DNA of 35,439 bases from Planctomycetia bacterium (GCA_030537455.1 JAUNMR010000013.1:1-35439); one strand, 5' to 3'. Counted from the first letter of the stretch, positions 24,627 through 33,770 are shown. Numbers and translations are program-made. Notes: generated by a model from the sequence alone, not told the origin.

Positions 24627-25988
24627 TTACGGAACGATAGCGCCGTGCTCTTTTAATAGCTCCTTTACCTCTTGTAACTGAACCTGTCTCGGTTCGATAT
24701 TCTCTTTTGCGGCGATTGCGGCGAGCGCGCCGACGGCTTGACCTGAAGCCATGCACGAGGCTTGTACGCGTAACGCGGAATTCGCGAGACGGTCGGAACT
24801 TATACAACGACCCGCCACGAGAATGTGTGATTTGTCTTTGACAAAGAGAGCGCGCGCTGGAATCGTCGGGACAGTTCCTTCCTCCAGACTACGTGGATGC
24901 ACGCCGGTTTGGTTTTCATGTAAGTCGATAGGATAGAAAGAGTAAGCGATAGAGTCGTCCCAGACTTTTCCTTCGACGTAATCCTCGCAGGTGATGAGGT
25001 AATCTCCTAGAACGCGTTGCGTTTCACGTACGCCCACTTCCGGCGACATAGAGACGACGGCGGCGGTTTCTCCGCCCGGGAGCGTGCGTATAAAGCGTAA
25101 CATTCTCAGCATGGCGGCTCGGCCCTGCATATTGGTCTGCGTACGAAGGGACGCAGTTGTATTGTCAGCGTTGAAAACGTAGTTGTTCTCGCTATTTCCA
25201 AGGAACGAAATAATGCCGCCGCGCGCGTCTCCTTCATGTATTGTTCCTTCTTTTAGCGCCTCGGCGTATCGTCGCTGAATTTCTTTCTGATCGACCTCTT
25301 GAAGATTGATTTTGTGGCTAATCTTATAGTTAAATGTGCCGGGCTGTATAACGTCCTCGCGTAAGAGTTGCGCGCCAACGAGTTTAGCGACCGCGCCATT
25401 GCCGGTGCAGTCGATCAGTTCTTTGCAGAGAATGACGCGTGCTTGACCTTGTGCATGAGTGAGGACGCGCCAGTTGTAAACAGAGTCGGTTATAGCGTCG
25501 ATTTTAGTCGGCGCCTCGTAGTAACGCAGTTCGACCCCGGCGTCGTGGCACAGTTCTTCCGCCACGGCCAGGTAGACGTAGGGATTTACGCGAATCTGAT
25601 GGCGCCAGTGCTGTCTACCGGTCGGCTGTGTAAAGTCGGGCAGTTCTCCTCCTTGAGTTTCAACGGTCTTGACGACCCATTCCCAGCCGATTCCTGCGAT
25701 GACCTGCTTACCCCAGGCGTGAAAGAGTCCGGGAAAATTAACGCCGCCAGCGGTGGCGTTGCCGCCCAGTTGCGAACCGGCTTCGACCAGTACGGTTTGA
25801 GCGCCAGCGCGCGCGGCCTGAATCGCGGCGGGTACCCCCGCGGAGCCGCCGCCTACGACCAGAACGTCAACTTTGACTAGATCGATGCGCGTTGTTTCGA
25901 AAGTCCCTGTGCTCGCGGCGGTTAGAGAGACTGAAAAAATAAAAAGTATCGCCAAGAGTAAGACACGCCAGGTTCTTAAATGCGTCAT
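24627..25988 (-). CDS. Exported FAD-dependent oxidoreductase
   Basis: The protein has 453 residues. The N-terminus is a signal peptide (MTHLRTWRVL, core LLLAILFIFSVSLTAAS). The FAD dinucleotide fold is clear: VDVLVVGGGSAGVPAAIQAARAG from residue 40, glycines 46-48 and 51, and the ribose-binding acid E69 (VLVEAGSQLGGNAT). The C-terminal ILVAGRCISSDRLANSALRVQASCMASGQAVGALAA is the usual closing segment of the FAD_oxidored (PF12831-like) family. AAGG before the ATG on the minus strand supports the start. The substrate is unknown; related planctomycete proteins are common near sugar-active genes. It is downstream of, and codirectional with, the diheme protein gene. Confidence 0.88.
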   Translation of the reverse strand: MTHLRTWRVLLLAILFIFSVSLTAASTGTFETTRIDLVKVDVLVVGGGSAGVPAAIQAARAGAQTVLVEAGSQLGGNATAGGVNFPGLFHAWGKQVIAGIGWEWVVKTVETQGGELPDFTQPTGRQHWRHQIRVNPYVYLAVAEELCHDAGVELRYYEAPTKIDAITDSVYNWRVLTHAQGQARVILCKELIDCTGNGAVAKLVGAQLLREDVIQPGTFNYKISHKINLQEVDQKEIQRRYAEALKEGTIHEGDARGGIISFLGNSENNYVFNADNTTASLRTQTNMQGRAAMLRMLRFIRTLPGGETAAVVSMSPEVGVRETQRVLGDYLITCEDYVEGKVWDDSIAYSFYPIDLHENQTGVHPRSLEEGTVPTIPARALFVKDKSHILVAGRCISSDRLANSALRVQASCMASGQAVGALAAIAAKENIEPRQVQLQEVKELLKEHGAIVP

Positions 25989-26028
25989 GATAGTGCCTTA
26001 GTATTAAGGATGAAACAAGAAGCTTGCC

Positions 26029-26065
26029 AGAGTAGTCGACTCTCAAAGCGATTATCGACGACTCT
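26029..26065 (-). terminator. Possible terminator after the diheme protein gene
   Basis: AGAGTAGTCG (26029-26038) pairs with CGACGACTCT (26056-26065) with one mismatch. The minus-strand downstream sequence is only moderately T-rich (CTTCTTGTTTC). Confidence 0.3.
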
Positions 26066-26103
26066 AACGGATATGGTTACGACGGCGGAGGGACGCGCGT
26101 ATT

Positions 26104-28560
26104 TTACTGTAACGTCGGCATTTGCACACGCAGACCGGAGAGTTGTTTCTCCTGTTCTTCCGGCTCATAGACGCCGTAGAATGGAATATTCAAGTCGCAC
26201 CAGAGGTAGAGCGTACGTCGTTCGTCGTCGGTGAGTTCGGGCGCATGTTCTTTATTGTCAATGATTTGTGTCAGCGGTGAAATATCGGCGCCACATTCGC
26301 CCGGGCGCGTGACGATATTGCGATAGGTCGAGCCGCCCCATTCATACCAACGGAGATGATCGAGTAGCTCAGTGTAACTATTGAGATAAGGACGGTTGAG
26401 GTCGCCAGAGAGGTTCGGAGTGGGGGAATTATCTTCGCCGTTATGACAGCCGACGCAACGTCTGTCGAGAATGGGCTGAATCAATCTGACATACGAGATC
26501 GGGTAGGCGTCTTGCGGACCGGGCTGTAGCGCGGACGGTTCTCTCAGCGAGGCGAGACTTCGCGTTTGCGCATCGTTTGTCTGGATCGTTTGGGTTTGCT
26601 CGTGGCATCCGACACAACCGCGGCTTTCGCCGGGCTGGAGGTAGACGATACTACGCATCGATTGTACGGCTTTGCCCTGTTCGTCGACTGCTTGGAAGTA
26701 GAGCGGGACATTAGCGGGAGCAGTGAAGTGCGCGCTTCCGTCTTCTTCCACGGGTACAGTTCCTAAGAAGGCGCGTGCGTTCACGGAGTTGGGTCGACCT
26801 GTTCGGGGCGAGTCGGAACGGTAGTCTGGCGCTTTGGGTAGGAGCTGAACGACGCGCAGTTCCTTAATTTTACGCCCCTCGGGGAATGGTAGGAGGCTTT
26901 CGTAAACATTGGAAAGCACAAAGGTTCCTGTTGGTTCGACGTCTTTTTCCTTCGGCAGCGCGGAGGGTAGCGTCGGTGGAACCGGTCGTTGCGTCATCGG
27001 GATGGGATAGAGGCAGGATTCGTTGCTGTCCTGATTTTCGTAGAGTAGCTCGAGATTGCCGAAGGCGTCGCCGTAGTATAGCGCAAGTTTACCGCACGAG
27101 GTCGTATTACCGAGGTATCCACCGAGCGGGTCGTGACTGTATGAGACGAGCCAGGTTTCTTCCGAGAGGGGCCAAGGGCTGAAATAATACTGTTTACAGA
27201 CGGCGTTCTCATTGTCGGCTCTTTCGGGCAGTTCGACGTCGGGAGTGAGCTTGGCGATGGAACGCATATCGTCGAAACCGGTCTGTTCGTCGTATCGCGC
27301 CTTTGTCGGATCGAAGAGCAAGAGCGCGCCTCCGACGTCGAGATGGTGAGCGCCGCCAACGAACATAATTTTATTGGAGTTAGGAATCGCCTTGGCTTGA
27401 TAACATGCGTTGACTTCATAGGTGTAGTTACCGAAGTACCCGGCGGAATTGGTTCCGTCGGGATTTGTCGTCCACAGACCATGATGTTTAGAGGCGGCAC
27501 GATCGACGTAGTCCCATCGTGTATACACGAGTCGACCGTCGTTGAGGAAGGAGGGTTGCCATTCGTTTGTTTCGTGCCAGGAGAGGCATTGCACGGACTT
27601 ATCGGGGTTGAGTCGATGCAGAGTGTGGACGTTGAGCGGTTCGTAGTAACCGTGGCATCGACCGTATCCTCCTCGTCGAGTCGACATAAAGATTACGGCT
27701 CCGTCAGGCGCTTCGACGGGGTCGAAATCGTCTTCTGGACCGTCGGTGAGCTGTTCAATTTCACCGTCGACCAGCGACATGCGATAGAGGTGGAATTTCC
27801 CTTGCGACTTCTTCATATAGACGTCGTTAAAGTCTTCAATATAAGGCATTTCCTGGAGTTTTCGCACGTCGGTTTTGGGGACGTTTTCCTCTTGCGAGTC
27901 GCAGAAGTCGGCGAAGGAGAAGTAGATCGACTTCGCGTCGTAGGACATAGACAGGGTCTGAAAAACGCCGATGGGGAATCGCCCGTCGGTGAGCGACTCT
28001 ACCTCGAACGACTGTCCCGGCGCTTTAAGCTTGTAAACGCCGCCCCCGTGCATACCGCAGACGTTGTAGTAGTACGAGAGGTATTCGTGTAGCATTTGCC
28101 AGGTAAAGCGTTCCTCCTTTAGAAAGAGGATCGGCTGACCGACAACGGAGGGATTACTGAGCGTGAGTCTTCGCAATGCGTTACGCAACGTAACGTATCG
28201 CGCCATAATGGTCGCGGCGGCGTCGACTGAGCCGGGCTGCGCGTCGTTGTTTTCGAGCGACTTGAGTTCCTCGCGCGCTTGTTCCAACTGCTCTTGTAAC
28301 GGGTCGGCGAGTTTCTCGTCGTACCATTCTTCGTCCTGTGCCCACTGAAGGAAGTTTTCCGCACGCGTGAGGAGCGTCTGTAGCGCCTCGGGCGAGGTCA
28401 TGTCAAGACCGCGATCTTGCTCCTGACGTAGCCAATCGTTGAGTACGGCGCATTGATATTGCAACTGAGCGTTCTCAACGGCGTAGGCGTGTGTGAGCGT
28501 CAGGGAGATTGTCAACGCGAGAATTGCGAACTTTGTCAGGCAAGCGAGTATATGGCGCAT
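26104..28560 (-). CDS. Secreted HzsA-like protein: PD40-type repeats with two c-type heme motifs
   Basis: The protein has 818 residues with a signal peptide (core ILALTISLTLTHAYA). After a helical N-terminal region (to ~145), a beta-propeller-like region carries PD40-type motifs (LSMSYDAKSIYFSF, FDPVEAPDGAVIFMSTRRGGYGRC, WQPSFLNDGRLVYTRW). Two CxxCH heme-attachment motifs follow: CVGCH at 649-653 and CVGCH at 702-706. This is the layout of the hydrazine-synthase-alpha-related proteins widespread in planctomycetes; few of these make hydrazine, and nothing here indicates anammox. It is likely a periplasmic diheme electron-transfer or redox protein. AAGGAC before the ATG on the minus strand supports the start. 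The neighbouring FAD oxidoreductase could be its partner (inference). Confidence 0.85.
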   Translation of the reverse strand: MRHILACLTKFAILALTISLTLTHAYAVENAQLQYQCAVLNDWLRQEQDRGLDMTSPEALQTLLTRAENFLQWAQDEEWYDEKLADPLQEQLEQAREELKSLENNDAQPGSVDAAATIMARYVTLRNALRRLTLSNPSVVGQPILFLKEERFTWQMLHEYLSYYYNVCGMHGGGVYKLKAPGQSFEVESLTDGRFPIGVFQTLSMSYDAKSIYFSFADFCDSQEENVPKTDVRKLQEMPYIEDFNDVYMKKSQGKFHLYRMSLVDGEIEQLTDGPEDDFDPVEAPDGAVIFMSTRRGGYGRCHGYYEPLNVHTLHRLNPDKSVQCLSWHETNEWQPSFLNDGRLVYTRWDYVDRAASKHHGLWTTNPDGTNSAGYFGNYTYEVNACYQAKAIPNSNKIMFVGGAHHLDVGGALLLFDPTKARYDEQTGFDDMRSIAKLTPDVELPERADNENAVCKQYYFSPWPLSEETWLVSYSHDPLGGYLGNTTSCGKLALYYGDAFGNLELLYENQDSNESCLYPIPMTQRPVPPTLPSALPKEKDVEPTGTFVLSNVYESLLPFPEGRKIKELRVVQLLPKAPDYRSDSPRTGRPNSVNARAFLGTVPVEEDGSAHFTAPANVPLYFQAVDEQGKAVQSMRSIVYLQPGESRGCVGCHEQTQTIQTNDAQTRSLASLREPSALQPGPQDAYPISYVRLIQPILDRRCVGCHNGEDNSPTPNLSGDLNRPYLNSYTELLDHLRWYEWGGSTYRNIVTRPGECGADISPLTQIIDNKEHAPELTDDERRTLYLWCDLNIPFYGVYEPEEQEKQLSGLRVQMPTLQ

Positions 28561-28644
28561 GGCATGAGTCCTTGGGGGGCGTTTAGGCGTTGTGAATGAT
28601 ACGCACAGTCGTCTTGCGTCGGTCGACGCGTCGCCGCATGGGCG

Positions 28645-29610
28645 TTAGCGGTCGTGCTCTTCTAGATATTTTAATATCGCGTCGACGTCTCCGTGATAGG
28701 AATGCGCCGCGACGACGCGTTTGGTCGCGCGATTCATATAGAGAATTTGCCCGTTCATACCGCCCTTAGTAAAGGCGACGCCTTGTTTTCCGACCGGGTA
28801 GAGTTCAAATGTGCGTGCGAACGCTTTGTCGACAAATTCTTTGGACAGAATGCGTCGACCATGATATTCGCCGTCGTTCACGAGCATCTCGCCGAGCTTA
28901 GCCATGTCCTCGGTACTGATATATAGCCCCGTAGCGCCTATGGGGCGACCTTGTGGATCGGTTGAAAACGCATATTCAGCGAATTCAAGGGGCTCGAGTA
29001 GCTCGCGTACCATAAATTCATTGAACTTTTCACCAGCGACTTGCCCGCCAATACAGGCGGCAACGTAGAACGCCGCGTCGGTATAGACAAACTTTTCGCC
29101 TGGCTTGAATTCCAACGGCTCGCCCAGCGCGATTTTCAGGAAGTCGCGTTCTTTCCAAGTAGAGGCGTTTTGCGCGTCAATATCAAGGAAGCCGGCGACG
29201 CCATAACCGACGCGGTGGCGAAGCACGTCGGAAATCTTGACGTCGCGCCATTTCGGGTCGAACGTATCTGGAAATTCCTTTTCTAAGATCGGAAAGACCG
29301 GGTCGTCGACGTCGAGTAGCCCTTTGTCTTCCATGATCCCGATCGTAACGACGGTGAAGAGTTTAGCGATCGAATATGAGTTGTGGCAACGCATACCCTC
29401 ACGAATCTCCACGGAGCGGGACTGACCTTTGTAGATTTCGGTAATAGTGAAGATATGATCACCGTCGTCTCGAGCGATTTTTTCCAGCGCGGGCAGTAGC
29501 GACCCGTCGGGGGATTCGGACGGCTGAACTTCGGCGGCGTGAAGATTGGCGCTAATGGCAATGAGCGCAAATGAGCAGGCGGACGTCAAACTAAGCAAGA
29601 TGCGATTCAT
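28645..29610 (-). CDS. Exported serine hydrolase, beta-lactamase/esterase (class C-like) fold
   Basis: The protein has 321 residues with a signal peptide (core LLSLTSACSFALIAISANLHA). The nucleophile motif SxxK is S80-I-A-K83 (NSYSIAKLFT), as in AmpC-type enzymes and the related esterases and peptidases. The second motif reads YTD (EKFVYTDAAFYV), where the family usually has YxN. The third (HTG/KTG) region reads FTKGGMNGQ. The first motif is intact, so catalysis is possible but the specificity differs from a typical beta-lactamase. It is transcribed toward the diheme gene with an 84-bp gap and could share its transcript. Resistance function should not be assumed. Confidence 0.85.
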   Translation of the reverse strand: MNRILLSLTSACSFALIAISANLHAAEVQPSESPDGSLLPALEKIARDDGDHIFTITEIYKGQSRSVEIREGMRCHNSYSIAKLFTVVTIGIMEDKGLLDVDDPVFPILEKEFPDTFDPKWRDVKISDVLRHRVGYGVAGFLDIDAQNASTWKERDFLKIALGEPLEFKPGEKFVYTDAAFYVAACIGGQVAGEKFNEFMVRELLEPLEFAEYAFSTDPQGRPIGATGLYISTEDMAKLGEMLVNDGEYHGRRILSKEFVDKAFARTFELYPVGKQGVAFTKGGMNGQILYMNRATKRVVAAHSYHGDVDAILKYLEEHDR

Positions 29611-29653
29611 ACTAAGCCTATGTATGTAGGAAGATACACGTCGGTGAAACGCG

Positions 29654-29697
29654 TTTAAAAAAGAATGTGCCGACGCGTCTAAACAGAAGCGACGGCA
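29654..29697 (-). terminator. Terminator for the large FAD oxidoreductase gene (minus strand)
   Basis: On the minus strand TGCCGTCGC (29697-29689) pairs with GCGTCGGCA (29676-29668) with one mismatch, followed by CATTCTTTTTT. It separates the 29731-31839 gene from the serine hydrolase. Confidence 0.6.
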
Positions 29698-29730
29698 TAG
29701 AGACGTCAGATTGTAAACACAGTCATAACG

Positions 29731-31839
29731 TTATTTGACCGGAACCATTCGAGCGGCGTCGACAATCACGAAGCCGTTAGTACCCTTTGCGGAGACTTCA
29801 ATGGTCGCATTTCCGTCTTCGGCGACGGTTACGACCCCGATTTCCTTAAAGACGCGGTCGACGTCGGGAGCCTCTTTTTGATTGACCGTGACGGTAAGAT
29901 TGGTCTTGGAGGTCTTGACGCTCACCGGGACGTTTGTGGCACGGTTCGGATTGATCGAATAGGCGAGGTAGCACTTGTATTGACCAGGCGTAAGGTCTTT
30001 GAATTCAAAGAGAACGCTTTTGCCGTCTTTGTCTTGGTTCTTATCGTGCAGGTAGTCGCGATTGACCAAGGGTAGGGAGACGAAACCCGTTTCCCAATCG
30101 CCCTTGACGACGGCGTCTTGGTTGTCAATGACGACGCCAGAGAACTTATTAGGCGCGATGCGGTCGGGATGTTCGAACTGCAGGACTTGCCCATCGTTGA
30201 GGAGTTGTTCACGCAACTCGTTGTATTGCAAATCTTGCGGAGCAATATTTTTATCGATGGACATACACGCGGCGGTGGCGGCGCTTTGACCGAGGATCAT
30301 AAAGACCGGTTCCATGCGGATCGAGCCAAAGGCGATGTGAGTACAACTCACGCAACATGGCACGAGCAAATTGGTCGCTTCGTCCTTTTTCGGGATAATT
30401 GCGCCGTAGTCGATCGGATAAGGCGCTCCGGGATTGACTTGGACGTCGCCTTCGTTTCGCACGGTGGCGCGACCCTCAGAGTCGATCGCGACGTAACGCT
30501 GGATATTATGGGAGTCCATATTGTAGGACCCCATTCCAATGGGGCGTTCGGTCGGAATGATTTGACGCAGGTGACGCTCGTTGACCACGACGTCGCTCTT
30601 CATTCTTCTTGCTTCGCGGATATATAGTTGCGGCGACCAGTTGTCATTGTCGACGAATTCGTCCTTTGCTAGCCCCCACTTGAGGAATTCTTGACGGATT
30701 TTTTCGGGCACGCGTTCGTTGTGCTGGAGGGTCCACATAAGCCCACGCTGCCATTTCAGATGGGCGGCGTAGATTTCTTCACGTTCCTCATAGGATCCGT
30801 CGGGATAGTTGTAGTTGGCGCCGATGAAGTCGGTGGAGACCGCTTTGTTATTATTGGAGTCGGTCTTGTAGTTCGGCATGGGGGAGAAGGTCGTGAAGAC
30901 GTTCTGACCAGCTTCGATGGAGCGCAGAAGCAGTTCATAATCCAAGGGGTCGTAATCTTCCGGCTTCTCGAAGGGTCGAAGGTTTTCTTGGGCGTTGGTG
31001 AGGCACATTCTCAGGCAGTAGGCTTGCACGAGCGAGTCGGCCTGACCGTCTTTGCCGTTGATTTTTTCATGCACCCAAGGTAGCAGACCGCTCTTGGGAT
31101 CGCCCTTGACAACGTAAGGATCGACAAAGCCTTCGAACTGGTGCGAGACCGCGTGAGCGACTTGAATACCGTCGAGAGTTTCGCCGAATTCGTCATTGGC
31201 TTCGCGTCCGACGACATAGGAGACCTTTGCAGCGGCCATGAGATCGCCTTCGTAGGTCGCGTCGATGAAGAATTTACCTTCGAAACGCTTGCCGGACAAC
31301 GTCGTAATGGAGACGATTTGCGTTCCGTCCTTGACGACGCCCTTTTCGCGGTCGAGTCTTTCCTGTTTATAGACGGGTATTTTATATTCCGCGACAAAGT
31401 CTTCGAAAACCTTTTCGGCGACGTGCGGCTCAAAGACCCACATGGTTTGCGTGTCGTTGTCGATACCGCGACCGCCCTGACCGGGAATGCCGTTCTCTTT
31501 GGGCATTGGTTGGATATTCCAGGAACTATCTTCCTGATAATGGAGCCACAAACGGTGATAGAATTCACGGGAGAGACCGCCGATAACGGTGCGGTTGCCG
31601 GAATCCGTTGCGCCGAGACCGCCGCTGGACAGACCGCCTAGGTGTTTGTCGGGCGAGACGATAACGACGGTCTTGCCCATTTTAACCGCTTGCACGGCGC
31701 TGGTAATTGCGGCGCAAGTACCGCCGTAGACCACGACGTCGTACGATTGAGTTTCTGCGGCGCCAGCAGTAGCGGCGAGCGCTAAGGTCAGCGCACAGAC
31801 GCAGTTACGTAGCGCGCTAGTGAGAGTTGAGAGCTTCAT
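29731..31839 (-). CDS. Exported FAD-dependent oxidoreductase with C-terminal golvesin/xanthan-lyase-like domain
   Basis: From ATG 31839 the protein has 702 residues with a signal peptide (core VCALTLALAATAGAA). A longer frame from ATG 31902 would add a basic N-terminus (MRRRRLYC) and would run into the terminator hairpin of the upstream gene, so 31839 is preferred. The FAD fold begins SYDVVVYGGTCAAITSA (32-48), with HLGGLSSGGLG following. The body reads like the FAD_oxidored family (KFFIDATYEGDLMAAAKVSY; FGSIRMEPVFMILGQSAATAA). The last ~130 residues form a beta-rich domain similar to golvesin/xanthan-lyase C-terminal modules (YKCYLAYSINPNRATNVPV). The substrate is unknown; a carbohydrate or sugar-linked substrate fits the accessory domain. 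Confidence 0.88.
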   Translation of the reverse strand: MKLSTLTSALRNCVCALTLALAATAGAAETQSYDVVVYGGTCAAITSAVQAVKMGKTVVIVSPDKHLGGLSSGGLGATDSGNRTVIGGLSREFYHRLWLHYQEDSSWNIQPMPKENGIPGQGGRGIDNDTQTMWVFEPHVAEKVFEDFVAEYKIPVYKQERLDREKGVVKDGTQIVSITTLSGKRFEGKFFIDATYEGDLMAAAKVSYVVGREANDEFGETLDGIQVAHAVSHQFEGFVDPYVVKGDPKSGLLPWVHEKINGKDGQADSLVQAYCLRMCLTNAQENLRPFEKPEDYDPLDYELLLRSIEAGQNVFTTFSPMPNYKTDSNNNKAVSTDFIGANYNYPDGSYEEREEIYAAHLKWQRGLMWTLQHNERVPEKIRQEFLKWGLAKDEFVDNDNWSPQLYIREARRMKSDVVVNERHLRQIIPTERPIGMGSYNMDSHNIQRYVAIDSEGRATVRNEGDVQVNPGAPYPIDYGAIIPKKDEATNLLVPCCVSCTHIAFGSIRMEPVFMILGQSAATAACMSIDKNIAPQDLQYNELREQLLNDGQVLQFEHPDRIAPNKFSGVVIDNQDAVVKGDWETGFVSLPLVNRDYLHDKNQDKDGKSVLFEFKDLTPGQYKCYLAYSINPNRATNVPVSVKTSKTNLTVTVNQKEAPDVDRVFKEIGVVTVAEDGNATIEVSAKGTNGFVIVDAARMVPVK

Positions 31840-31890
31840 ATGGCGAATCCGTTGAGTCACAGTCGAGAGTGAGAGAAAACAATATAGTCG

Positions 31891-31925
31891 ACGTCGGCGC
31901 ATAACGTGTGAGTTAGCGCCGACGT
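31891..31925. terminator. Hairpin terminator after the DUF1559 gene
   Basis: ACGTCGGCGC-A-TAAC (31891-31905, one bulge) pairs with GTTAGCGCCGACGT (31912-31925), a 14-bp stem. The T-rich tract is on the plus strand (TTTTGTTATT), with a weaker one on the minus strand (ATATTGTTTT). It sits 17 bp past the minus-strand DUF1559 stop. Confidence 0.5.
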
Positions 31926-31941
31926 TTTGTTATTAAAACGG

Positions 31942-32919
31942 TTAGAGCGAATAATTTTCAGCGCCGTTAGCGGAGGAGATCGACAGGAAGATATTGTCGG
32001 AGATCGTTTCGGAAAGGAATCTCACGGAGCCGTCCGCCATGGAAATATTGCAACCGCCCGGGTGATGGCTAGTCCATAGACCCGCGACGCGGAAGGGACT
32101 GAAACGCGCGGTACCGCTGGTGGAGGAGCTGTCGTTACGCGCTTTCGCCTGGATACCGGCGTTGATATAGAACGCGGTCTTCGTGAATTTGACCGAGCAT
32201 GTATTCCAGTAGCCGTTGTTGGGCGCTTGGTAGTCCGAACCGGCGTTGACCACGTATGTACCGCGATGCCATCCGCGGAAACCCTGATAGTCGTTCCAGG
32301 AGGATTCGAAGAATAGGACGGTATTAGAGGTACCGTCGGTGGCGAAGGACAAATTACGGTGGTAACCGACGGTGAGTAGACCATTGTCGGAGATTTCACC
32401 GGCAGTGGTGCGCGTGGTGATGAGGCCGTAATTTGTCGTGGAGTCGGGTCGCGTGCCGGTGGCGCCGCCGTTGCCGTAGTAGTGAGCGGTGTACCATTCG
32501 GTTTCACCACCGCCGACGGAATTAATTGTGGAGCAGGTCGGGCAAAGGAACGTCGTCATTCTGGTCTTTGCCATTTCGGCGTTTTTATCCCAGTTGTAGT
32601 TGCGCGAGAAGTCAAGATTGGAATACTCGGACGTTCCCTCAATATAGGGCAACGCTTTGGCGAGAATACCCAACCAGTGCTGCTTGTTGGTACGACCGAC
32701 GATGAAGTACCCGTCGTTTGGCAAATTGTTATTAACGTCGTGGTAGTTGTGCATGGCCAGAGAGAGTTGCTTGAGATTGTTGGTACACTGCATTCTTCTG
32801 GCGGCTTCTCTTGCAGCCTGTACCGCGGGCAGCAACAGACCAATGAGGATACCGATGATTGCAATGACGACGAGTAGCTCAACGAGGGTGAAACCCTGGC
32901 GGAATTGAGTGTTTTTCAT
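31942..32919 (-). CDS. DUF1559 (type II pseudopilin-like) protein with H-X9-DG C-terminus
   Basis: The protein has 325 residues from ATG 32919; a frame beginning further up at 32976 would put 19 residues before the pilin leader. The prepilin site is GFTLVE (9-14) with the +5 glutamate E14, followed by a hydrophobic helix ([28 protein letters not shown]). DUF1559 (SBP_bac_10) is a hallmark of planctomycetes, where genomes carry many copies. The C-terminal H-X9-DG signature is H286 to D296-G297 ([17 protein letters not shown]). The protein is likely cleaved by a prepilin peptidase and assembled in a pseudopilus or kept membrane-associated; the function is unknown. AGG eight bases before the ATG supports the start. 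Confidence 0.93.
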   Translation of the reverse strand: MKNTQFRQGFTLVELLVVIAIIGILIGLLLPAVQAAREAARRMQCTNNLKQLSLAMHNYHDVNNNLPNDGYFIVGRTNKQHWLGILAKALPYIEGTSEYSNLDFSRNYNWDKNAEMAKTRMTTFLCPTCSTINSVGGGETEWYTAHYYGNGGATGTRPDSTTNYGLITTRTTAGEISDNGLLTVGYHRNLSFATDGTSNTVLFFESSWNDYQGFRGWHRGTYVVNAGSDYQAPNNGYWNTCSVKFTKTAFYINAGIQAKARNDSSSTSGTARFSPFRVAGLWTSHHPGGCNISMADGSVRFLSETISDNIFLSISSANGAENYSL

Positions 32920-32964
32920 AACTGAACCTGAAATGTCAAATGGGTAAAACTGATAATATAAGGG

Positions 32965-32976
32965 TTGGCATGCCAA
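32965..32976. promoter_or_regulatory. 12-bp perfect palindrome upstream of the DUF1559 gene
   Basis: TTGGCATGCCAA (32965-32976) is a perfect palindrome flanked on both sides by GGG. It lies 45 bp before the DUF1559 start and next to an AT-rich -10-like TATATT on the minus strand. It is a candidate operator. Confidence 0.35.
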
Positions 32977-33041
32977 GGGTTAGCTATAGAAACACAGAAG
33001 CGATAAAAAGACCCTAATCATGCGGTGGAACACACAATTGT

Positions 33042-33443
33042 TTATTGTTTTGGCACGTCAATAACGATGTTTTTTTGCGGTGCGACCGTAATGGTCGTAG
33101 CGTAGTCTGGGAATGCCTTTTCAGCGACCTGATCGGGATCGTCAGCTGGGGCGCTGACATAACCCTCGACGAGAACGTTGTACTCGCCGGGCTGAACGCC
33201 AAATTTTGTAGGAATTTCGAATCGACCGTTTTCGATAGTCTGTACTGCGCGGTACCCGTCAGCTTTCGGGGTAAAGGTAATAGTCCCGAGCGCGACAGGT
33301 TCGCCCCCGTAGGTGACTTCACCGATCAGTTCCGTTTTGCCATGGTTGGAGCAACCGTATAGCGTGCAGCTGAGGCAAAGGAGCAATAAAGACAGTAGGT
33401 TAAACGGACGCAAAATCTTCGGCGTCGCGGGAGATTTGATCAT
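33042..33443 (-). CDS. Small lipoprotein with carboxypeptidase-regulatory-like (transthyretin-type) domain
   Basis: The protein has 133 residues. The N-terminus is a lipoprotein signal with lipobox LYGC, the lipidated cysteine at residue 31. The rest is beta-rich: GEVTYGGEPVALGTITFTP is the start typical of carboxypeptidase-regulatory-like folds seen in planctomycete lipoproteins, and PGEYNVLVEGY continues it. AAGGG before the ATG on the minus strand supports the start. It is upstream of the DUF1559 gene by 122 bp; such lipoprotein/DUF1559 pairs are common in planctomycetes, so the two may act together at the cell envelope. No binding partner can be inferred. Confidence 0.85.
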   Translation of the reverse strand: MIKSPATPKILRPFNLLSLLLLCLSCTLYGCSNHGKTELIGEVTYGGEPVALGTITFTPKADGYRAVQTIENGRFEIPTKFGVQPGEYNVLVEGYVSAPADDPDQVAEKAFPDYATTITVAPQKNIVIDVPKQ

Positions 33444-33770
33444 TTTGTGCCCTTTCTGTGCGTCTGTTAGAACGGCAAGTTAAAAAACGCCGAACATAGT
33501 TTCTTGCGAAACGAACATGTGACGACCAACACGGTCGTCGCGCCATTATATTAGCTAACGGACACTGTTCGATTGATTACGATTATACTCAGACGTGACG
33601 TCGCTACAAGCAAAGTTAATAGTAGCGTATGAAAATATATTAAGAATTGCCAAATCGCCGAATAAATGTCCCATCCCCTTTGGCGAGTACGCGGGTCGGC
33701 GTCGTCTCTTGAAATTCCCACAGTGGTCGATACAATCGTGAATAGAGGCGCACAGGAGACGGCAAAGGAC
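33444..33770. other. 327-bp gap between divergent genes
   Basis: I see no gene here. GACGACC (33522-33528) and GGTCGTC (33534-33540) form a small hairpin. A -10-like TATAAT on the minus strand lies at 33553-33548, reading from the lipoprotein gene. The frame of the flippase stays open back to ATG 33666, but that start lacks a ribosome site. Confidence 0.4.

Noticed and set aside
27343..28092. 249-residue plus-strand frame opposite the diheme protein
   Set aside because: The minus-strand protein carries a signal peptide, repeats and heme motifs; the plus frame has none of these.
26104..28560. Reading the HzsA-like protein as evidence for anammox
   Set aside because: Such proteins are widespread in non-anammox planctomycetes and no other hydrazine-pathway gene is present.
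28645..29610. Calling the serine hydrolase an antibiotic-resistance beta-lactamase
   Set aside because: The second and third motifs depart from AmpC; the fold is shared with many esterases and peptidases.
31840..31902. N-terminal extension of the large FAD oxidoreductase from ATG 31902
   Set aside because: It would begin inside the terminator hairpin of the upstream gene and would spoil an otherwise good signal peptide.
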